DNA of 64,000 bases from Streptomyces sp. NK08204 (GCF_020400585.1 NZ_JAINVF010000019.1:62001-126000), one strand, 5' to 3'. Shown: positions 45,855-53,772, counted from the first letter of the stretch. Translations and numbers: made by a program. Notes: a model not told the origin generated them from the letters alone.

Positions 45855-46409
45855 ATGCTGCACGGCATCGACGTAAGCTCCTTCCAGTCGTCCTCCTACG
45901 GCACGGACGGCCTCTCCTTCGTCTTCGTCAAGGCGACGGAGGGGCGTTCGTACGTCAATCCACGACTGTCCGCCCAGGCGAAACGGGGGCGGGACGCCGG
46001 CTTGGTGGTCGGCTTCTACCACTTCCTCTGGCCGGGTCACCTCTCCGACCAGGCCCAGCACTTCGTCAGACACGCGCCCGAGCACCCGGGTGACCTCCTG
46101 GCCGTCGACTGGGAGACCACCGGTGCCGGGACACACGCGAGCAACGCGGACAAGGACCTGTTCATCCGGACTCTGAAGAGACTCCGGCCGCACAACCGCG
46201 TGTTGCTCTACACGAACCGGGAGTACTGGCTGAACGTCGACGTCACCTCGTACGCCGGCGACGGCCTGTGGATCGCCGACTACGTCACCGCGGGCCATCC
46301 CCGCATCAATGCCGAGTGGCGTTTCCACCAGTACTCCAGCGACCCGCACGACAGGAGCGTGGCCGCGTTCGCCCACGCGTCCGCACTGCGCGAGTGGGCC
46401 GCGCCCTGA
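45855..46409 (+). CDS. GH25-type lysozyme domain protein without signal peptide
   Basis: The 184-residue product consists of one GH25 (Chalaropsis-type lysozyme) domain: HGIDVSSFQ with the first catalytic Asp, FVFVKATEG, VGFYHFLWPG, LLAVDWETTG with the catalytic Asp-Glu pair, and LLYTNREYWL. All key acidic residues are present. The family is usually secreted, yet there is no signal peptide; the start ATG 45855 directly precedes the fold, and the upstream frame does not provide one. It may be exported by another route or released by lysis. It converges with an EF-hand gene over a strong terminator. Confidence 0.87.
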   Translation: MLHGIDVSSFQSSSYGTDGLSFVFVKATEGRSYVNPRLSAQAKRGRDAGLVVGFYHFLWPGHLSDQAQHFVRHAPEHPGDLLAVDWETTGAGTHASNADKDLFIRTLKRLRPHNRVLLYTNREYWLNVDVTSYAGDGLWIADYVTAGHPRINAEWRFHQYSSDPHDRSVAAFAHASALREWAAP

Positions 46410-46435
46410 CATCCCGCTCCTGCTCCTGCATGACG

Positions 46436-46474
46436 AAGGGGGTGCCCCTCCCCACCGGAAGCAGGCACCCCCTT
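46436..46474. terminator. 11-bp hairpin with T run between lysozyme and EF-hand genes
   Basis: AAGGGGGTGCC (46436-46446) is an exact inverted repeat of 46464-46474, loop 17, followed by TTT on the plus strand. It sits midway between the convergent stops at 46409 and 46484. Confidence 0.8.
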
Positions 46475-46483
46475 TCGCTCACC

Positions 46484-46696
46484 TCACTTGCTCAGGTAGG
46501 CCCAGAACTCGTCGAACGACAGGACCTTGTCGCCGTTGAGGTCGCGGGTCCTGATGATGGCCTCGGCCACCGTCTCGGTGACGTTCCAGTCACCCTCCTG
46601 CGCCAGGGCGTGCTTGAACTCGGCCGCGGTGATGAACCCGTCACCGTTCGCGTCGATCCGCTGGAACTGCTTGCGTGCTTCCTCGATGTCCGCCAC
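46484..46696 (-). CDS. EF-hand calcium-binding protein (calerythrin/Cab type)
   Basis: The 70-residue product starts at GTG 46696, seven bases after AAGGGG. Two complete EF-hand loops are present: DANGDGFITAAE (15-26) and DLNGDKVLSFDE (52-63), each with Asp at positions 1, 3 or 5 and Glu at 12, so both should bind Ca2+. No signal peptide is present. Small two-hand proteins of this kind are known in Streptomyces, where some influence germination or aerial growth. The neighbouring phospholipase family uses Ca2+, but no link is shown. Confidence 0.92.
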   Translation of the reverse strand: MADIEEARKQFQRIDANGDGFITAAEFKHALAQEGDWNVTETVAEAIIRTRDLNGDKVLSFDEFWAYLSK

Positions 46697-47044
46697 CGAT
46701 CCGCCCCTTTTGTTCGTTTTCTCATGCCGTGCAGGCGTACTGACGCTGGTCAGATTAACGGCCCTCCTCAGCGCGGAGTGCGGCGACCACCCAGGCGACG
46801 TGTGGTGCGGGCCGCCGGCTCACGGGGGCGAGCAGTCAGCGGTGCCGTCCGGCGGCGGACAGCCGGACGAGCCAGGCCCGGCTCGCGCAGGGTGCGGATC
46901 GGTTCCAGGCGGGCGACGAAGGCGGCGCCCGGTGCCGGAAGCCGTCCGCGGAACGGCCCACGGATGGCGAAGAGTCCGGTGCCGTCTTCCGCCATGGCTG
47001 GGAGTCTGGGCCTTCCAGTGGACGGAGACTCAAGGAGCGTGGTG

Positions 47045-47704
47045 ATGCAGACGTTGCGGGACATCCTGGACGCGGCGGCGGGTGGCGTCTTCCCGCCGGC
47101 CGACGGCGGTACGACGGTCGTGCCGCAGCCCTCGGAGCGGGACGCCGGGGTGCTGGCGTTCACCGCGCACTCGGTGGTGTTCACGGACCAGGACCCGGAC
47201 TGGGTGTACGGCACACTGCGCGCGGCCGAACGGGAGAGCGACGCCCTGGCCGCCGCCATGAACGCCCGCTTCCTGACCGCCCTGATGGACCGCACGGGCC
47301 GCCGCGGCGACACGATCGACGTGCTGCTGGTCGGCTCCCCGCTGCCGGACGGCCCGACGCTCGCACTGCGGGAGGTCACCGAGCCCTCCCATCCCCGGGT
47401 GATGAGCTCCCGGCAGCGGCGCGAGGCGGTGCGGGTGTGGGCGGCGGACGGCGGGCTGCTGGTGCTGGGACGCGGGGTCGGGGGCCGGCTGGAGGTGGCC
47501 GTGGAGGTCGAGGAGGGGGTACGGCACCGGGGGCTGGGGCGGGCGCTGGTGACGGCGGCACGGCAGTTGGCCGGAGAACCGGTGTGGGCGCAGGTCTCGG
47601 CGGGGAACGCCCGCAGTCTGCGGGCGTTCCAGGCGGCCGGGTACCGGCCGGTGGGCTCGGAGCTGCTGCTTCAGCGGAAGATGCCGGTGTGGCCGAGGGA
47701 GTAG
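47045..47704 (+). CDS. GNAT-family N-acetyltransferase domain protein
   Basis: The product is about 219 residues from ATG 47045, seven bases after GGAG (GTG 47042 is possible). The N-terminal 130 residues form an extra domain (AFTAHSVVFTDQDPDWVYGTL). The acetyl-CoA site is VEVEEGVRHRGLGRALVTAAR (R/Q-x-x-G-x-G at RHRGLG) and is followed by VWAQVSAGNARSLRAFQAAGY, the GNAT C-terminal motif. The substrate is unknown. Its last 34 bases overlap the 3' end of the convergent YncE-like gene. The 300 or so bases before it (46740-47040) hold no convincing gene. Confidence 0.83.
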   Translation: MQTLRDILDAAAGGVFPPADGGTTVVPQPSERDAGVLAFTAHSVVFTDQDPDWVYGTLRAAERESDALAAAMNARFLTALMDRTGRRGDTIDVLLVGSPLPDGPTLALREVTEPSHPRVMSSRQRREAVRVWAADGGLLVLGRGVGGRLEVAVEVEEGVRHRGLGRALVTAARQLAGEPVWAQVSAGNARSLRAFQAAGYRPVGSELLLQRKMPVWPRE

Positions 47705-48858
47705 CGGCCGGGCTGGGGGTAGACGGCGAGGCCGTGCGGACCGCTGCCGACCTTGATGCGGGCCAGGAGCGTGCCGGTGCGGGTGTCGATGGCGTACACC
47801 TCGGAGTTGTACCGGCCCGACAGCCACAGCACGTGGCCGTCGGCCGAGACCCCGCCCATGTCGGGGCTGCCGCCGCCGGGCAGATGCCATTTCCCGATGA
47901 GCCGGTTCCGGCTGAAGTCGAAGATGGAGATGGTTCCCTCGCCCCGGTTGGAGATGTACATCTCGCGGGAGTCCCGGCTGACGTACAGGCCGTGGGCGCC
48001 CTTGCCGGTGGCGAGGAAACGGGGCCGCTCGAAGGTGTCGCCGTTCAGGATCCACAGCCCGTTGGCCACCATGTCGGCGATGTAGAACCGTTTGCCGTCG
48101 GGTGAGACCTTGACGTCCTGCGGCATGGCACCGTGGAGCGGCAGCCTTTCCTGCGCGACGACCTTCCTCTTCGCGGTGTCGACCTTGAGGATCTCGCCGC
48201 TGAACTCGCAGGAGACGATGAAGTAGCGGCCGTCGCGGGAGAAGTCGGCGTGGTTGACGCCGTAGCAGCTGACCGGCACGGACTTCACGACCTTCATGGT
48301 GTGCGCATCGCGGAAGACGAGTGCCCGGTCCATGGAGGCCATGACGACCGCGTACTTGCCGTCGGGTGTGAAGTACAGGTTGTACGGATCATGCACGGCG
48401 ACCGGCCGGCCGGCCCGGCCGGTCTTCGGGTCGATGGGGGTCAGGCTGTTGCCGAGGTCGTTGTTGACCCAGAGGGTCTTCAGGTCCCAGGAGGGCACCA
48501 CGTGCTGGGGCTGGCGGCCGACCGGGATGGTCTCGAGGATCCGGTAGGTCGTCGGGTCGATGACCGTCACCGTGTCGGAGTTGGTGTTGGGGACGTACAC
48601 CCGGGAGGGGAAGTTCCTGACCACCGGCGAGAGCCGGTTCGGGCGGTCGGCGGCGTAGACGTCCTTCGGGTCCAGCACCGGGGGCATGCCGGGCAGGACG
48701 TTCACCTGCGGCTTCCTCACCTGTGGCGGGGCCGGTGCCTTGCTGCCGAGGGCCTCGTTCTCGTGTTGCTCGGAGCCCGCGCCGCACGCGGACAGCAGCG
48801 ACAGGGCGGTGAGGGCGGCACAGGCGGCCAGCAGGCGGGCGGCTTTCGTGGATCGCAT
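47671..48858 (-). CDS. YncE-like beta-propeller lipoprotein
   Basis: The 395-residue product starts at ATG 48858, overlapping the deacetylase stop as ATGA. The signal peptide ends with LLSAC (Cys25), so it is a lipoprotein. From about residue 80 there are some seven repeats of the YVTN/40-bladed type: VYVPNTNSDTVTVIDPTTYRILETIPVG, LWVNNDLGNSLTPIDPKTG, MYISNRGEGTISIFDFSRNRLIG and so on. Such propellers act as binding scaffolds. Translational coupling suggests that it works with the NodB-like protein in the cell wall. Its ligand is unknown. Confidence 0.85.
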   Translation of the reverse strand: MRSTKAARLLAACAALTALSLLSACGAGSEQHENEALGSKAPAPPQVRKPQVNVLPGMPPVLDPKDVYAADRPNRLSPVVRNFPSRVYVPNTNSDTVTVIDPTTYRILETIPVGRQPQHVVPSWDLKTLWVNNDLGNSLTPIDPKTGRAGRPVAVHDPYNLYFTPDGKYAVVMASMDRALVFRDAHTMKVVKSVPVSCYGVNHADFSRDGRYFIVSCEFSGEILKVDTAKRKVVAQERLPLHGAMPQDVKVSPDGKRFYIADMVANGLWILNGDTFERPRFLATGKGAHGLYVSRDSREMYISNRGEGTISIFDFSRNRLIGKWHLPGGGSPDMGGVSADGHVLWLSGRYNSEVYAIDTRTGTLLARIKVGSGPHGLAVYPQPGRYSLGHTGIFR

Positions 48859-49661
48859 CAGCTCAGCAGCTCCGTGGTGGTGACCGCGCGCAGTCCGCGG
48901 CGGTCGAGTTCGTGGAGGACGTCGGGCAGGGCGGCGACCGTGTCCGGGTAACCGAGGTGCAGGCTCACCACCGATCCGCCCCGCACCTCGGCGAGGATCT
49001 TGCGGGTGATGGCGCGGGCGCCGGGCCGGGTGTAGTCGAGGGAGTCGATGTCGTACGCCAGCACGTGCGGGTAGCCGGCGGTGCGGGCCAGTCGGGTGAC
49101 GAGCGGAGTGGCGGCCGGGGCGCGGGAGGGCCGGAACCAGGTGCCGATGGACCCGGTGAGCCGTCTGAGGCGGTCGGCGCAGTCGGTGATCTCCTTGCGT
49201 GCCTGAGCCTCGGTCAGGGTGTTGACGGCGATGTGCCGCTGGGTGTGGTTGCCGAGGTCGTGGCCGCCGTCGAGGATGCGGCGGGCGACGTCGGGGTGTT
49301 CGTCCAGCCAGGTGCCGACGGCGAGGACGGTGAGCCGGGCACCGCGCCGCTCGGCCGCGGTGAGCAGGGAGTGGGCCAGGGCGGGGTCGCCCTGGCCGTG
49401 GAAGGTGAGGGCTACCTGGGGACGGCTGCGCGGGCCGTGGGTGATCTGCGCGGGCTGCCCCGGGTAGGCGCGGGGGCCGGGGGCCGTCCGGGAGACGGCA
49501 CCCGCGGGACGCCGGCCGGAGCCGGAAGCCGCGGAGGTGGCGGTGGCGTGCGGGGCGGCGGCCGGTTCGGCGCCGCAACCGGCGGCGAGCGCGCACGAGG
49601 CAACGAGCCCGGTGCCCGCGCGCAGCACTCCGCGTCGGTTGGTCGTGGTCACCCGCACCAT
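48858..49661 (-). CDS. NodB-like polysaccharide deacetylase domain lipoprotein, first catalytic motif altered
   Basis: The 267-residue product starts at ATG 49661. The N-terminus combines a twin-arginine-like NRRGVLRAG with lipobox LAAGC (Cys29). The NodB fold is clear (GGHDLGNHTQRHIAVNTLT as motif 2 with its two metal His, WFRPSRAPAA as motif 3, LAYDIDSLDYTRPG as motif 4), but motif 1, normally TFDDG, reads LTFHGQGD: the catalytic base and metal Asp pair is replaced. It may bind rather than cleave N-acetyl sugars, or use the later Asp. It is coupled to the propeller lipoprotein gene. Confidence 0.87.
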   Translation of the reverse strand: MVRVTTTNRRGVLRAGTGLVASCALAAGCGAEPAAAPHATATSAASGSGRRPAGAVSRTAPGPRAYPGQPAQITHGPRSRPQVALTFHGQGDPALAHSLLTAAERRGARLTVLAVGTWLDEHPDVARRILDGGHDLGNHTQRHIAVNTLTEAQARKEITDCADRLRRLTGSIGTWFRPSRAPAATPLVTRLARTAGYPHVLAYDIDSLDYTRPGARAITRKILAEVRGGSVVSLHLGYPDTVAALPDVLHELDRRGLRAVTTTELLS

Positions 49662-49667
49662 TTAAGA

Positions 49668-49689
49668 GGTGATTGGTAAGAAAATCACC
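49668..49689 (-). promoter_or_regulatory. Inverted repeat directly upstream of the NodB-like gene
   Basis: GGTGATT (49668-49674) is inverted at AATCACC (49683-49689) with an eight-base spacer, ending seven bases before the start codon. No SD is visible, so the mRNA may be leaderless and this repeat would overlap the promoter, a likely operator. Confidence 0.45.
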
Positions 49690-49772
49690 GATTGCCCCAT
49701 TCGGGGGACATTTTCGGGTCGCAGCGCCCGCAATGCCTGCGACAGCAGGGGGGATTGCCACTCCGCTCATCG

Positions 49773-49822
49773 CGGGTCTTCACGGGTCTTCACGACTCTT
49801 CACGGGTCGTCACGGGCTGCTA
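49773..49822. repeat. Five tandem copies of a 10-bp unit (CGGGTCTTCA and variants)
   Basis: Units at 49773, 49783, 49793, 49803 and 49813 are 10 bases each; the first two are identical and the others differ by one to three bases. They lie in the 357-base gap 49662-50018, which otherwise holds no gene that I can support. One unit per helical turn would place a protein site on one face of the DNA. Confidence 0.8.
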
Positions 49823-50018
49823 CGGCGCGGCAGCCGGCCTGGTGCCGACACCTGCGGCGAAGGCCCGGGCCCGCCCGCGCGCATCGACGCCCGCGAGGCC
49901 GCACCAACGATGGACGAGCCGCCCCGACGACACCCCGGCAGGGCTCATCGGCCGGCGGCGCACGCCCGCGACCCCCGCATGACGACCCCGGCGACCAGCC
50001 ACCCGTCCACGGCCGGGC

Positions 50019-50531
50019 TCAGCGGTCGGCGACGCGCATCTCGAACCAGGTTGTCTTGCCGCATGGCAGCAGGTCGACGCCCCAGCGGTCGGAGAGTTTG
50101 TCCACCAAAAACAGGCCGCGTCCGCTGACGTCCAGCTCCTGGACCGGCATCAGGCAGGGCAGGCCGCGGGAGGGGTCGCGGATCTCGACGCGGATCCGGC
50201 CGGGGCGGCGGCGCATGCGGAGGCCGAAGACGCGGGCGCCGGTGTGTCGTACCGCGTTGCCGACGAGTTCGGAGACGAGCAGGACCGCGTCCTCGGCCAG
50301 CTTGGGCGTCAGCCGCCAGTGGCGCAGGACGACGACCTGGGTCAGCCGGCGCGCAGTGGCCGCGGACTCGGGGCGGGACGGCAGCGGTACCTCCGCCTCG
50401 GTCGGGTCGCCGAACAGTTCGAGCGCTTTGAGTGCGTGTTCGTCCTCGACCGCCGGCGACCAGCGTGCCGCGGTCGCACGGCTGTGCCCCTGCGGCTGTT
50501 CGATGCCCTCCAGCCCCGCCATGCCCCCCAT
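50019..50531 (-). CDS. ATP-binding anti-sigma-factor-type regulator (HATPase_c, RsbW/SpoIIAB-like)
   Basis: The product is about 170 residues if ATG 50531 is used; ATG 50522 and 50615 are alternatives, and none has a strong SD. The GHKL ATPase motifs are LAEDAVLLVSELVGNAVRHTG (N box, ending NAVRHT), IRVEIRDPSRG (D box) and VSGRGLFLVDKLSDRWGVD (G box). The C-terminus KTTWFEMRV is typical of the large Streptomyces family of stand-alone serine kinases and anti-sigma factors. No sigma factor or STAS antagonist gene is adjacent, so the partner is unknown. A CGGCATATGCCG palindrome lies about 80 bases upstream. Confidence 0.85.
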   Translation of the reverse strand: MGGMAGLEGIEQPQGHSRATAARWSPAVEDEHALKALELFGDPTEAEVPLPSRPESAATARRLTQVVVLRHWRLTPKLAEDAVLLVSELVGNAVRHTGARVFGLRMRRRPGRIRVEIRDPSRGLPCLMPVQELDVSGRGLFLVDKLSDRWGVDLLPCGKTTWFEMRVADR

Positions 50532-50609
50532 GATGGCCGTCCGGAGCCGCCTTCGGGGCCGTTCCGGAGGAATACGCCCCTCGCACGACCCCGTTCCGGG
50601 CCACTCGAT

Positions 50610-50621
50610 CGGCATATGCCG
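50610..50621. promoter_or_regulatory. Perfect palindrome CGGCATATGCCG
   Basis: This 12-base palindrome lies in the gap before the anti-sigma-type gene, or within its leader if the longer start is real. Its core GCATATGC also occurs upstream of two exopolysaccharide genes (32591 and 35792). Confidence 0.4.
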
Positions 50622-50820
50622 ACGGCATGGGTATGTCCGACTCGACCGCTGCGACCTGCCACGACGGCTCAGTTCCGGGCAATCGTCAGGCTCCCTCGAC
50701 ACAGCGGAGTCAAGGCCGCCTCGAGGCTCCCGCAATCAGCCCCATCGAGGGACCCGGGTGAGACGTCGTGCACCGCAAGCAGGCCAGGGCGAGTTCACAC
50801 CGCGACATCCGTCGCGAGGA

Positions 50821-51588
50821 TCACAGGAACTTCGCCTTGCCCGGCCCCTCCTCGACGAAGCTGCGCATGCCCCGCACCCGGTCCTCGGTGGCGAACAGCC
50901 CCGCGAACCAGTTCCGTTCCACGGCGAGCCCGGTGTCGATGTCGGTCTCGATGCCGGTGTCGACGGACTCCTTCGCCGCGCGCAGGGCGATCGCCGGGCC
51001 CTGGGCGAGCTTCGCGGCCCAGGCGTGCGCCTGCTCGTACACCTCGGCGGCCGGGACGACCCGGTCCACCAGGCCGATCTGCAGGGCCTCGTCGGCCTTC
51101 ACCATCCGGCCGGTGAAGATCAGGTCCTTGGCCTTGGAGGGGCCGACCAGCCGGGGCAGCCGCTGGGTGCCGCCGGCGCCCGGGATCAGGCCCAGCAGGA
51201 TCTCGGGCTGGCCGAGCTTGGCGTTGTCGGCCGCGATGCGGTAGTCGGCGCACAGGGCCAGTTCGCAGCCGCCGCCGAGCGCGTAACCGGTGACGGCGGC
51301 GACGACGGGCTTGGGGATGCGGGCCACGGCGGTGAAGGAGTCCTGCAGGGCGCGGGCGCGCAGGACCATCGCGGTGTGGTCCATGTCCTGCATCTCCTTG
51401 ATGTCCGCGCCCGCCGCGAACACCCGCTCGCCGCCGTAGATCACCACGGCGCGCACGTCGTCGCGCCGCGTGGCCTCCTCGGCGAGTTCCTTCAGTCGGT
51501 CCTGGGTGGCGACGTCCAGGGCGTTCATCGGCGGGCGGTCCAGGCGCAGGGTTCCGACGCCTTCAGCGACTTCGAGAGTGACGGTCAT
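50821..51588 (-). CDS. Enoyl-CoA hydratase/isomerase family protein
   Basis: The 255-residue product starts at ATG 51588. It has the crotonase fold signatures: VFAAGADIKEM for the first oxyanion-hole strand, AVTGYALGGGCELALCADYRIAADNAKLGQPE for the second, followed by GLIPGAGGTQRLPRLVG. Glu residues in the positions of E. coli FadB and mammalian crotonase (CELAL region and QPEILLG) are present, so hydratase activity is likely. It acts in fatty-acid or branched-chain breakdown. It is a single gene with no catabolic neighbours. Confidence 0.93.
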   Translation of the reverse strand: MTVTLEVAEGVGTLRLDRPPMNALDVATQDRLKELAEEATRRDDVRAVVIYGGERVFAAGADIKEMQDMDHTAMVLRARALQDSFTAVARIPKPVVAAVTGYALGGGCELALCADYRIAADNAKLGQPEILLGLIPGAGGTQRLPRLVGPSKAKDLIFTGRMVKADEALQIGLVDRVVPAAEVYEQAHAWAAKLAQGPAIALRAAKESVDTGIETDIDTGLAVERNWFAGLFATEDRVRGMRSFVEEGPGKAKFL

Positions 51589-51773
51589 GCCCGCAGGTTA
51601 GCGGGCGTTCACACGAAGCAGCAGCGCCCCCTCTGGCCAACGCGCGTAGAAGCGCGCATCATGGCGTGGCCGAAGCACCATCCCACAGCCGATTCGTCGC
51701 GCATTGTCATGCACTACTCAACCCCCCACATCGAGCGGTGCACTGAACTCCCCGACCGACGAAGGGACAAGCA

Positions 51774-52196
51774 ATGGCTTGCGGATCCACCGCGCTATGG
51801 GCAGGTGAGACCTCCTGGTTCTGCTGCGGCAGCTCATGGGGACCCTGCGGCAGCACCGGAACCGGCGCCTGCGGCACCTGTCAGTCCAGCAAGCACATGG
51901 CCGCCTGGCCCAACCTCTCGTCCGCCTGCTGGAGCGTCACCAACCCCGGTGCCTGCGGCGAGAACATGCCCAGACGCGGCTGCGGCGCCGTGATCAACGT
52001 CAAGCACCAGTGTTCCGGCGCCACCGTCTGCGTCACCCTCGCCGACTGCGGCCCCAACACCCAGCTGTGGTGCGGCGAGGCCACCTGCTGCAACGGCGCG
52101 TGCCGGACCAACCGGGTCCTCGACCTGACCCCCTCCGCCTACTCCGCCATCGGCAGCCTCAGCTCCGGGCTGCTCCCCGTCTACATCTACGAGTGA
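51774..52196 (+). CDS. Cysteine-rich double-psi-beta-barrel-like protein, 16 Cys, no signal peptide
   Basis: The 140-residue product starts at ATG 51774 after GAAGGGAC; a stop codon lies ten codons upstream in frame, so no signal peptide is missed. Cysteines are at 3, 17, 18, 25, 33, 36, 52, 61, 70, 80, 86, 92, 100, 105, 106 and 110. The part from GACGTC through GCGAVINVKHQCSG, VTLADCGPNT and VLDLTPSAYSAIG, ending LLPVYIYE, resembles the RlpA/expansin/barwin double-psi barrel with its DLTPSAY aspartate. The N-terminal 30 residues are Cys/Gly/Trp-rich. It probably works outside with up to eight disulfides. The next genes encode a Tat substrate and a MauE-like redox protein. Confidence 0.78.
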   Translation: MACGSTALWAGETSWFCCGSSWGPCGSTGTGACGTCQSSKHMAAWPNLSSACWSVTNPGACGENMPRRGCGAVINVKHQCSGATVCVTLADCGPNTQLWCGEATCCNGACRTNRVLDLTPSAYSAIGSLSSGLLPVYIYE

Positions 52197-52207
52197 GGAG
52201 GACGACC

Positions 52208-52816
52208 ATGACCGCCGGCAAGAGCCTCGACCGCCGCCGCCTGCTGACGACCGCCGCGCTCGGCGGCGCCACCATCGTGGGCGCCTCCGCGCTCGGCGCC
52301 CTGGACGCGGACGCCGCGTTCGCCGCCCCGATGCCCTCCCTGGACCCGGCGATCTCCAAGTCGTCCTTCGTCGACGGCCGCGTCAGCCAGATCAAGGGCC
52401 GTGTCCTCGACGTCGTCGAATCCGACGGCGGGCACCGGCTCATCCAGCTCACCAACGCCACCAGCATCTGGAAGCTGGAGACCGTCACCGCCGAGTCCAT
52501 CGAGCCCGGCGACGGCCTGTACGCGCGGGGCGTCGACATGCCCGACGGCACCATGGCCGCCGACGCGGTGTGGGTGAACATCGTCAACCTCTACGTCACC
52601 GTCCGCGGCATCGAGCGGTCCCGGCTGCACCTCAGCCACGGCCGCAACGCCCTGGTCGGCAACATCGTGACGAAGAGGACCACCGCGTCCTTCCGTGGCG
52701 GCGCCCTCACCTCGGACCTCTCGCAACTGCGGATCGGGCAGCACGCCCAGGTGCTCGGCGCCTGGCGGCCCGCGGACGACAGCGTGGACATCGCCCGCAT
52801 CACCGTCGGGCACTGA
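52208..52816 (+). CDS. Tat-exported protein of unknown function
   Basis: The 202-residue product starts at ATG 52208, 11 bases after the Cys-rich gene's stop, with GAGGAGG between. The N-terminus DRRRLLTTAALGGATIVGAS is a twin-arginine signal, probably cleaved near AFA-AP (residue 39). The mature part has no cysteine and is beta-rich, with two similar segments (VSQIKGRVLDVVESDG..LIQLTNATSIWK and RLHLSHGRNALVGNIVTKRT), like small OB/DUF5666-type barrels. It could be a carrier or structural partner for the signal-less Cys-rich protein. I do not recognise the family. Confidence 0.78.
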   Translation: MTAGKSLDRRRLLTTAALGGATIVGASALGALDADAAFAAPMPSLDPAISKSSFVDGRVSQIKGRVLDVVESDGGHRLIQLTNATSIWKLETVTAESIEPGDGLYARGVDMPDGTMAADAVWVNIVNLYVTVRGIERSRLHLSHGRNALVGNIVTKRTTASFRGGALTSDLSQLRIGQHAQVLGAWRPADDSVDIARITVGH

Positions 52817-52831
52817 GCCAGGGGGTACGTG

Positions 52832-53728
52832 ATGGCAACGCTCGCTACGAGCCTCGTGCCGCTGCTGCTCGGCGTCCTGCTCGCCGTCACCGGGGCGGGC
52901 AAGGCGTTCGGCCGGCAGGTCGCGCGCCAGGCGGCCGGCACCGTGCTGGTCCGCGTCCTGAACGACGGCCGCCGCGCCACGCTGGTCCTGCGGGCCACGG
53001 GCGCCGTGGAACTGGCGGTCGCCGTCGGCCTGCTGGCCGCGCCGGCCACCGTGGGTCCGGGTGTCGCGGCGACCGTCCTGGGAACCGGCTTCCTCGGATA
53101 CCTCGGGTACGCCCGGGCGACCGCTCCGGAGTCGTCCTGCGGATGCACCGCGCGGGACAACGGCCCGGTCTCCTGGCGGGCCTTCGCCCGCGCGGGCCTG
53201 GTCGTGGCGGGCGGGGCCGCGGCCGTCGGGGCACGAACGGCCTGGTGGACCGAGGCCGTCCGGCACCCGGTGGCGTCGGTCGCGGTCCTGGCCGTCGCCC
53301 TGGCCGTGCTGGTCGCCGTATCCAGCGACCTGGACCACCTGTGGCTGGTCCCGCTGCGCAGGACGCGGCTGAAGGTCTTCGGCCACCCGCTCCTCGGGAA
53401 CCACGGCGAGGAGGTGCCGGTCGCCGCCTCCGTCGAACTGCTGGAGCGTTCGCTGGCCTGGGTGGCCGCCTCGCCGGTCGTACGCTCCGGGCTGATCGAC
53501 CACTGGGAGGCCGACGGTTGGCGCTTCCTGCAGTTCGCCGGGGTCCATGACCCGGACGGCACGGCACGCCCGGTCACGGTGCTGTTCGCGCTGGACCCGC
53601 ACGCGACCAGGGACACCACCGGCAATCCGGCGGTCCGCGTCACCCTGATCGACGACCGGACGGACGAGCCGGTGGAGGTGGACCTGCTCGCCGGCTTCCC
53701 GGCGCGCACGACCCTGCCGACGGCCTGA
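52832..53728 (+). CDS. MauE/DoxX-like redox membrane protein
   Basis: The 298-residue product starts at ATG 52832, 15 bases after the Tat protein's stop, behind GGGGG. Four or five membrane helices fill residues 1-165. The opening LLLGVLLAVTGAGKAFGR and the vicinal-type motif SSCGCTARDNGPVSW (Cys103, Cys105) are typical of MauE, which is needed for disulfide formation in methylamine dehydrogenase. The C-terminal 110 residues are soluble, without Cys, and not typical of MauE. No methylamine dehydrogenase genes are here. Its likely client is the 16-Cys protein encoded first in this operon. Confidence 0.82.
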   Translation: MATLATSLVPLLLGVLLAVTGAGKAFGRQVARQAAGTVLVRVLNDGRRATLVLRATGAVELAVAVGLLAAPATVGPGVAATVLGTGFLGYLGYARATAPESSCGCTARDNGPVSWRAFARAGLVVAGGAAAVGARTAWWTEAVRHPVASVAVLAVALAVLVAVSSDLDHLWLVPLRRTRLKVFGHPLLGNHGEEVPVAASVELLERSLAWVAASPVVRSGLIDHWEADGWRFLQFAGVHDPDGTARPVTVLFALDPHATRDTTGNPAVRVTLIDDRTDEPVEVDLLAGFPARTTLPTA

Positions 53729-53731
53729 GAC

Positions 53732-53772
53732 GGCGAGGGGCGGGGCACCACCCGGGTGTCCCGCCCCTCGCC
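53732..53772. terminator. 18-bp hairpin between convergent genes
   Basis: Bases 53732-53749 pair with 53755-53772, 17 Watson-Crick pairs and one G-T, with a five-base loop. It begins four bases after the MauE-like stop and precedes the L,D-transpeptidase stop on the other strand. It is the strongest hairpin in the window. Confidence 0.85.

Noticed and set aside
49669..51993. A 774-codon plus-strand frame
   Set aside because: It runs antisense through the anti-sigma-type gene and the enoyl-CoA hydratase gene and has no domain of its own.
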